From NCBI GenBank assembly GCA_032690845.1, contig CM064429.1, positions 10,138,569 through 10,202,568 on the forward strand: 64,000 bases of DNA. Direction: 5' to 3'. Below, piece by piece: positions 56,067-64,000 of the stretch; positions within the stretch are counted from its first letter, which is position 1; the number at the start of each line of letters is the position of its first letter. The notes beneath the pieces were generated by a model. It searched no databases, had not been told where the DNA came from, and was given only the letters and a program-made list of their open reading frames with translations. This DNA is from Eleusine coracana subsp. coracana. Taxonomy: Eukaryota; Streptophyta; Magnoliopsida; Poales; Poaceae. A program made the translations under genes and the position numbers.

Positions 56067-57503
56067 GGTTGCTTGCTGGTGTGATTCACTATACTGATTC
56101 AACCACTTTGTATTGACCAGGATGCTGTCAAGAAGGTATTCCAAAGGGCCGTGCAGTATTGTGACCGCAAAGAGGTGCACTTGGTTCTTCTTGCAATGTA
56201 TGAGAGGACTGAACAGTACCAATTGGCAGATGAAGAACTTGATGGGATAACCAAAAGCTTCAAAACTTCTTGCAAGGTTAGTTTTTCTGTTTCATCTATG
56301 TGAGTGATTTTCTTAGGACTGTCAAAAGAGCTCTAGTTTGGCTAATAGCGAACTCCACCAAACGTGATACCCTTCCCAATGGGAGATTGACCCGAGTATT
56401 TAGTCATATCTTCTTAGGAGCCCCCTTTCAGCTTGTGAATCTATTCTACTACCAATGCATATACTCAAATTGGTTCAATCTAGCTTAAGCTTAAATCCGT
56501 CTAATCTAGAGTGTATTTAACCTCTCTAATATAATTGCAGATCTGGTTATGCCGTATCCAGTTAGCCCTTAAACAAGGCAAGGATGTTGAATACATCAAG
56601 TCCATTATAAACCGTGCGCTTCTCTGTCTGCCACAGAGGAAGCGTATAAAATTCGTCTCGCAGACAGCTATTCTGGAATTCAAGTGCGAGGTACCTGAGG
56701 AAGGAAGATCCAGATTTGAACTTATCTTACGGGAGTACCCAAAAAGAACTGACCTTTGGAGTGTTTATTTAGACCAAGTAATGGATCATTTTAAATTTTC
56801 ATTTATGCTGTAACCTATACTTATCACTCTTTCAAATTGTGCATGTATGTTGACGTACATTGACCATTTGTAGGAAATTCGTCTTGGTGACCCAGAAATT
56901 GTACGGGCATTATTTCAGAGAGCAACTTGTCTTACACTTCCTCCAAAAAAGATGCAGGTTTGGTTCGTTCTAATGGATTTTAATGATGTAACAATACAAT
57001 CTGAATTCCAGTGTATTTTATTGTTACAACAATACCAGTTGCATCCGTGCAGTTTATTACTGCTTTAACAAAATAAGTGGATGCATATGAACTTCAGTAA
57101 GAACTATTCTCGTCATCCTGCCTTTTTTATGTGTACTTGAATTTCATGTTAATTACAAGATTAATTATTTTTTCCGTAATTTCCTTTAAGGAATTATTGA
57201 AATGGTGGTTGTTGACTTATCGGCCAACATATTTTTGTTTTAACCTTGGATCGACTTATTTAGCATTGATTCGTTACTGGACGTGTCATTTGTCTGCTAT
57301 CAACTTGTGGTTCTTCATTTTTTTTTGGGTGAAAACTTGTTCAAAGGATCTTTTGACTGATCTTTATGTTCGATTTTATGTGACCTTTGCAGTTTTTGTT
57401 CACGAAGTACCTTAAATATGAACAGTCGCAGGGCGATAAAGAAAGAGAAGTGTATGTGAAGCAGAAGGCAATGGAATATGTTCAGACTTCACTGCCGACA
57501 TAA

Positions 57504-58397
57504 AGCGCCCCTTGAACTTGAGTGCCTGTATCCGGTGTTGCTGGTTGCAAAATCTGTTCTGCTGGAGCCTTTAGCTTCCAGTGTGTCCATGCCCGGCTAG
57601 GATGGAGTTCTTGTTGCAGAGATGCCAAAGAAGGTATCCACGGGCCGATGAAAAGCTCATTGCCCATGACTCGGCAGTCGTACATAATGAGTATTGTTTG
57701 ATATTCTGCCCCTTAGACAGCAGAAAGTTTGGCATCGACTCTTGAATATTATGAAGTCCACATTGGATAATACGGACGATACAAAATTTTGTTGCAAGAG
57801 AGGTTAAAATTGTGATAGCACTTGGTCACACCCGTGTTGCACATAATGACTTACCATTTGTATTTTGTTTCTAGTAGATTAAAAAAGGAATAAGTCTAAT
57901 TAGCCCCCAACCTCTTGTTGGCCGACCACTTACCCCCCGAACTACTACAAAACCGAGTACTTCACCTTTTTTTAAGTATTAAAAACGGTCATCTTTCAGA
58001 AGCATTGTTCTAAACTTTTGATATAAACACCTCATTCAGTCGCACGTGAAGAGTGTAAACCTTATGAAGAATTTTGCGTAAAAGGAAAAGAAAACAAGTG
58101 ATGGCTAGATAAATGATTGGTTATTTCTGAAAAACGCCAACAAATAAAATTATGTTATCATAGAAATGCTCCATACAACAGTCTATTAAAGCAGGGATTG
58201 TACTGACGCCCTTTGGACAATCATATGCTATATACAATTATACATCCAGCAAATCTGCTCCAGCTGCATCATCATTTGCTAACACCAGTAAAGTTGCAGT
58301 TTGCACATATCAATAATAGCACAGAAGCAACTTTAGCAACCAACACATAGGAAACGGTCATCTAAAAAACCATCAACAAGGCTGATTGCTGAAAACC
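57504..58397. other. Interval between convergent RRP5 remnant and CPSF_A gene
   Basis: Probably contains both 3' untranslated regions. A minus-strand ORF at 57482-57685 has no recognisable domain. Around 57890-57965 a C-rich block (AGCCCCCAACCTCTTGTTGGCC) looks like one end of a repeat, but no partner was found. Confidence 0.4.
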
Positions 58398-61300
58398 TCA
58401 ATTGAGGGCATAATGCACTCGTTCCAATGTTCGCAAAACCTGGAAAACCGAGACAGGCCTGCGTTGCCCCTTTCCTGAAGCATGAGTGAGAATGGCCTCC
58501 TGTTGTTCACCAGTGAGCTCCAAGAATTGCACGAGCATATCACCATCCAGAATGGGAGGTACTCCTGGCTGTGCCAATCAATAGCACAAAGTTAACTTCT
58601 GGAAAGTAAATATTTATTGGGTGTTGTTGATATTATGCACAACTGTTAGAAATGGATCCTACCGGAATACCACGCTGACGAAATTCTGTGTGGTCATTTC
58701 CCAACACTGGAGCAGTCAATGGGTGTACCGATAGTCTTTCTTGAATATCTTGCAATAGTTCATGTTCCTCGCTGCAGTATTAATTCATGCATTTCAGAAA
58801 TACACTTCCAGGTGCAGATGAAAACTATGAAACTGCTCTTGTTTACAAATGCATTTACAAAACGTAGGGGCATAATGCAAACTTTCGTCGTTCTCCTTTT
58901 TTCTCAGTTTCTCTTATTCTATTTTAATTCTTATAAAGACAATAAAGGATCATGTGCTAAAGAAAACGAATTTTGGGTAAACTAGCAAATATACCTAGTA
59001 AAATAAGAGAACCTGTACTGCTCATAATATGCAGATCTCCACATTTAAATTCATTCTAGCAATTAGTATATTGTACTTTTTTGTTAGTCAAATCCAATTT
59101 TTGGCACTTGACAGACACAGGTAACATATTATGTAACACTATATCTGAGAAGATAGACAAATGTGTGTATCTACAAGCCTCATACTTGTTCTAACATTTC
59201 TGCAGTTGCATAAGGACCTGTTTGTTTACGCATAGATTATATAATTTAGCTTATTGATAATGGATTATATAAGCTGAAATAATCAATATTGAGACCACTC
59301 ATGGGATTATCATGCATCGATAACCAGTCACTAATAGAGCCAGATTCAGCTTCTAGCCTTTATGTGTCTGCATAGGAATGTCTTGAATATTGAGATACTA
59401 CCTTGTGAGTGGGATCATAACAAAGACACTCCCCAGCAAGGTACTTGCTACAACACAGTTGTAAGCAGACTCGAGCACCGGCTCAGTATCATCATCAATT
59501 GGAAGCCGATACCTAAATGCAGCCTATAGTAGTAAAAACCAACAAGAATTAGTTACATTAGTTCTATACAAGAATAAAATAATTGCCTAAAACATGAAAT
59601 AGAAATCAATCAACGATGAGATTATTCAAAGGGACTGATATAAATAAGAAAGTTATACATGGCCAAGCAATTTGCACTAAGCCATTCTGCCTAACAACAA
59701 AAAATACTTACCTTCTGAATGCTCATAGCAGTTTCACCGATATAAAATGAACAATTTACAGCTAAATTCTTCTGTGGACTTTCTGAAATTGCAAGAAACG
59801 TGACAAAAAAATTAATCAGACAAAGCAAATGAAAGGTAATCCTAAAGCAGCAACTTAGAGACATGCTATATATAATCAAGCACAAACAAACAGGTTAGGA
59901 TGGAAGGTGATCCTAAAACAGCAACTCTAAACCCTTTTAACATTTGAGCAAATGCCTACCTTCCAATCTTGTGCAAGACAATACAGATATGCTCCCACGT
60001 CGATCTGATACCACCGCAGTTTCACAATTCAAAAGAGCGACATCACCCACCAGTCTTTGAGCAGGATCAGAAAAGATCAGTTCTAACTTCCGAAGACTCT
60101 GATAGCAATAAATGAACGACGAACTAGGATTAGAACCATCAACAGGGTCACTATTCCAAAGAAAACCATAAAAGATGTTTAATTTAACACGACCTCATTG
60201 TATGAATAGAAGAGAACGCCATCACGACAGTCACCAACTGCAATCCGTGATGCAAATGTCTTCAAACAAGTTATTGTAAATCGTGTTCGACCAACAGCAC
60301 ATTTTTTCATCCGATGGGGATTTTCATTTGCAAAACTAAATACATATAGCTGCAGATGGCGAAAGAAAAAGAAAAACATTACGACTTTCCACAACCATTG
60401 GAGTTGACCTAGAAAAGGGCTAAGAAATTAATTTATCATTAACATCAGAAGGAAATGAATTTTGGAAAATAGCAGCACAAATAATTTCGATAATCAAATG
60501 ACATGACAATTCAAAATGAATGTTTATCCTGCACTATCTTCTAATATTCCTTGAATACTTTTTAGAATGCCACAAATTAAATGCCACTTTGTATGCACAT
60601 ACAGATGCTACGCCAAAATCTTTACAATAACCATGTGCTCCTCTGATGGTGCAGCTTCCTTCAAAAAGTCTCCAACGGTTATAAGGACAGAGACATGATT
60701 CAATATGTGGCACACTAATTGCCATTTCTAAGTAAATTTATCACGCCAGAGTTTAGTTCCAAATAAGCAATTTTTGAGAAAAATAAAGAATGGCATACAG
60801 ATATCATACCGAATTACCCGCGGCTGCCAATACATAATGATCTAGATATGGGTAGACAGCAAGAACTGCACCACTCAATGTAGCATGAGTCAGTGATCTC
60901 AAATGACCTGCCATTTCTTCAGCTTGAATGTGGTTGCAGGAGAACTCATCAGGACTACTGCACAGGCTGTTACTAGAGAATTCTTCGGTTGTATATCCAA
61001 CAATTTCATGGAATGGAGAACCAACATGTGGAGAGGGATTGAAACTAGAGGATGGGATAAATGAACTGCTTTCATGAGGACTTTCAACCGCCTCCAAGCT
61101 TAAAATAATCAGGCGTCCCTTTATACTGCATCATCAAACAATGGCCATGGTTTTAGCTTTAAACAACAACAATCACAAAATCCCATGACAACAGTAAATC
61201 AATAAGAGTCACAAAAATACTTAAACATCTATATTCTAGAGTGACAAACAAGCCCAGAGACCTGGAGAAGTACAAGAACTGAGCCATCTAGAGACAGATT

Positions 61301-64000
61301 TTAACTCCTATAGTTGTGAATATTTACAAATCGTTTCCATCCAGACTGTTAAGAGTACAGGACCAAGACCTCAATGCTCAACATGCCACACAGCATTCAA
61401 GTATTGTCACAATATCCAGTGAAACATCTAGGTTTGTTGTCCATAACTCCAACGTGAACCAATACAAGACCAACATGGGGTACTTTTAGATGCTTGATAC
61501 AAATCTAAAGCCGTAGAATGTGTCAAATCTTTATACATAACCTAATAGCATTATGCAAACCACACCAGACGACAAAATGATCAAATGTTACAGAATGTTT
61601 AAGGCAAAACACGGCCTCTACATGTGGCATGCTAATCATAATATTAAGTTTGTAAACCATGAAAGGTAAATCAAGAAATTTCGTGTTAAATTTGCCATTT
61701 CTAACCATGAAGTAAAGCTAAATGGCAATAAATGTGGTTGTGCATTCCACCATTTCTAAACCATGTCAAATCTTTTTGCTTCCATATCAAAGTACTGGAT
61801 TAATTTTCTAACAAAAAGACAGTAAGTGTATAATATATCCTCAGTAACTTCTAGAGAAGTATAAAAGATTATGACTGCAAGTTGAATAATAAATATTGAC
61901 TATGAAGGTCATGGACATTTGACAGTAGTAAAATTTGTTTATCATTAACAAGATCAGGTGTGAACCTTTCTGCTTCACCATTTGGCATCATTGGGCGTCC
62001 AGCAGATTTACTAGTCCCGACAATTAGAACTTGCTCACTTCCTATTTTTGTAATTTGCATGCATTTTGCTGTTTCACCAGGTTGGCATTTAAATCTAGAA
62101 ATCAATGCCCCATTTTGTGGATCTACTTGGACAACATCAGAGGAACATGATGCATCACTTAACCCAGTTCTCAGTACCAAGAGACTTCTACTTTCACTAT
62201 GGTATAACACTTTCCTTGGAGTCCCTCCAATTGAAAACTTTTGCGCATTCAACCTTTTCCCATGTACCATTTCAACCTGACAAGAAAACAGAATTGCAAC
62301 GAATCAATAATTAGCAACAAACATACAAACATGCATGGGTGGAATCTTTTATAGGAACATACACACACGTGAACGCTCCAGGCATACACATTATGAGAAC
62401 AAATAATAGAAAGATCACTGCAAACTACAGCTGCAACTGCGATAGTTCTGAACCAAAATCATGCATCTGATATCACACTAGTAAGTGGTTAATATACAAA
62501 ATGCCAGATCCACAACTGATATGAGACATGCAAACGCCACACAAAGGCTGCAGTTAGAAACAAGTCTATCGGTGGGTAAAAGCAGGACAAGCACAAGATT
62601 TCCTGTCTGTTTTAAATCACTTGTGTTTGCATACCATCATGGATGACACAGGTGTTCATAAAAACTAAAAATATTTAGCTTGTATCTACTAATTAATGCT
62701 ACTTGCCAAATTTAGATCTAGAATAAGCAAAGGCAAAACTATACCAATACCATGAAGAAATGAATGAAAAAAAAAATTCTATGGAAAGTATATGGTGAGA
62801 AGAACAAATTGGATACAAAGAAAATATGAACTATTGGCCCTGGATAGCACTTGTAGTGACCATTTAATTTTGCCTTCAGACAATTGAGATTTTTCAGCCC
62901 TTTGAAGAAAATTGCTACAGATGAGAAGGTATCAATCAATAGCAATGATCTCTAGTTTGCAAACTTCCATTTCAGTTTGCAACTCACAGTAAATATTGCA
63001 GTAGATATTACCTGTTTAATTACTTATTAGCATGTGATAAACTACAATTTTACTCTTTGCCAGTGATTTAACAGCAAATCATCCCTTCTGATCCACAAAA
63101 GAGCAAAGAAATATGCAACCAAAGAGTTGATTTCAACATGCATAGATACTTACCAAGTGCAGACAGTTCTCCGCAACAAACAGCAAACCATTGGGGCAAT
63201 CAACAGAAGAAACTGGCGTTACATGAGAAGCAGGCAGAAATGAAATTGACGAATATGCCAGGCTGTGTCTAGCAGCATGTAACAGCCAAGGTCTATCACT
63301 GAGAACAACAATATCAGCACTGGCTGAATCATGCATGGGTACCAATACTACAGGAGTGATTCCAATACGCCGTATAGAAATCAACTGAAGGATTGTATTA
63401 ACAGATGGGTTAGAAAGGTCCTTGTAGAAGGAACCAGGGAAATAATGTTCGCTAGCTTCTGACTCAAACCTTAGCAGCATTCCATTTCTCAAGCCAGCAA
63501 GAATGTAGAACCTCTCAGCAGCAACAAACCTAACATTTTCAGGTATACAACCGCTAATAGGAGCACCAAGTGCATTGTTCAATGATATAGGCCCTGTAGC
63601 TAGTAGCCTGAATCCTTCTGCAGGATCCAAAGAGATTATTTCCACGGAAGGTTTATGGGTTCCAATGACAGCAAACTTTTGGACATCAACTTTAGCTGGA
63701 CGATCATTGCCCTCTGCACAATTGGAAGCTACATTATCAGGTGTGCAGTCCCCTCGTGGGATTGATATGCAGGATATTTCGTATTGCAGTTGAACATGCT
63801 GTGTCTCATATAATTCGTACTGAAATGAAGATGATGATCTGACACCAAGAATATAGAGGCAACAAGGATTTGATGTAGCAACAATAACAATGTTATGCCC
63901 TACGGCACCAACACTAATAGAGACATCAGGATACCAGTTGGTGCAAACTGGAGAAGTTAAGGGGGCGCCCTCTGGGTGAGCATACAGTGTCGGTAGACAG
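58398..64000 (-). CDS. CPSF_A-family protein (DDB1/SF3b130/CPSF160 superfamily), 3' part of gene
   Basis: Proteins of this family are large multi-propeller scaffolds; members act in ubiquitin ligases (DDB1), splicing (SF3b130) or mRNA cleavage (CPSF160). Exons fitted on the minus strand: >64000-63154, 62276-61966, 61125-60810, 60349-60194, 60098-59960, 59782-59712, 59523-59402, 58771-58663, 58568-58398; phases join cleanly into 746 residues ending at a TGA at 58400-58398. Characteristic text includes FYILAGLRNGMLLRFE, LVIGTS-like VLIVGTSKS, GDCRDGVLFYSYNE, DPAQRLVGDVALLNCETAVV, ASTLLGSVFVMIPLT and the C-terminal VFRTL-type end. The wording fits the less-studied third plant paralogue (Arabidopsis At3g11960-like) better than DDB1 or CPSF160; this is from memory. 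The 5' half lies beyond the window. No defects were seen. Confidence 0.85.

Larger units (their letters stand above)
47825..57503 (+). pseudogene. RRP5: RRP5 (rRNA biogenesis protein) remnant lacking the S1 domains
   Basis: RRP5/PDCD11 is a nucleolar protein of about 1,800-1,900 residues, with a long series of S1 RNA-binding domains and a C-terminal TPR/HAT module, needed for cleavages making both ribosomal subunits. Here exons 47825-47960 and 48050-48255 give the N-terminus (GGRSLLSRDKVADARAEADF, LGTRFGGATTGKLPRFANH). The next recognisable exon, 48702-48929 continuing at 55416-55513, starts at the end of the last S1 domain (IDEERHIVSLRMKK). Then follow 55601-55777, 55925-56008, 56121-56276, 56541-56777, 56874-56957 and 57393-57503 (TPDEFEKLVRSSPNSSF, RTDLWSVYLDQ, LPPKKMQFLFTKYLKYE). 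Over a thousand residues are missing. A TAA at 55626-55628, a frameshift near 56000 and a hAT insertion at 48930 also break it. Confidence 0.92.

Noticed and set aside
56035..56068. Long T-run followed by a G-run as a possible structural signal
   Set aside because: Homopolymer expansion within an intron of a pseudogene; length is unreliable in sequencing.
59210..59340. Possible MITE end (GGACCTGTTTGTTT) in a CPSF_A intron
   Set aside because: No matching inverted end or target duplication could be found within the intron.

Overview
This is a stretch of nuclear DNA from a flowering plant, almost certainly a grass (Poaceae). The signs are GC-rich first exons with AT-rich introns, plant-type introns, and a dense mix of grass-style transposons: short-LTR chromoviruses, Ty1/Copia, CACTA, hAT, Stowaway, Helitron ends and a tRNA-derived SINE. 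The species cannot be named from the sequence alone. || Layout. 1-4074: a minus-strand Ty3/Gypsy element (gag, tRNA-Asp primer site, 1.6 kb LTR) sits inside the integrase of a plus-strand chromovirus that ends in a chromodomain and a short LTR. 4075-8614: non-coding DNA with Helitron-like 3' ends and a small gene fragment. 8615-10172: a solo LTR with a GGGGG target duplication. 10226-15290: CACTA remains, then a second chromovirus tail and its LTR. 15440-18322: a minus-strand Helitron end, then an F-box/LRR gene interrupted by two 1-bp deletions. 18646-20400: a Stowaway MITE and CACTA-like repeats. 20450-34125: a retroelement scrapyard holding a Gypsy gag-pol, a truncated minus-strand Copia, a second type of Gypsy gag and a LINE fragment split by a hAT MITE. 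|| 34150-64000 is the gene-bearing half. A candidate Pack-MULE lies just before an intact seven-exon gene for mitochondrial ribosomal protein mS29 (DAP3), 35703-40101, which carries a SINE in an intron. A small intronless gene for a very acidic, internally repeated protein (41891-42544, minus) has a 4.6 kb hAT element inserted about 90 bp upstream of its TATA box. Next comes a degenerate RRP5 (rRNA biogenesis) gene, 47825-57503. It keeps the N-terminus and the C-terminal TPR/HAT module, has lost nearly all S1 domains, and is further broken by a stop, a frameshift and a hAT element that itself contains a second copy of the same hAT family. Convergent with it, 58398-64000 (minus) is the 3' part of a CPSF_A-family gene (DDB1/SF3b130/CPSF160 superfamily), whose 5' end lies beyond the window. 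|| How it fits together. The three cellular genes with clear homologues concern mitochondrial translation (mS29), ribosome biogenesis (RRP5 remnant) and a CPSF_A beta-propeller scaffold. They are housekeeping genes embedded in transposons, not an operon-like unit. I found no new enzymatic system. The most unusual signals are: (i) several unrelated transposons each carrying a dense array of its own short CpG-containing palindrome; (ii) a near-perfect 101-bp hairpin upstream of the RRP5 remnant; (iii) the S1-less RRP5; and (iv) the self-nested hAT pair with different lesions in each copy.
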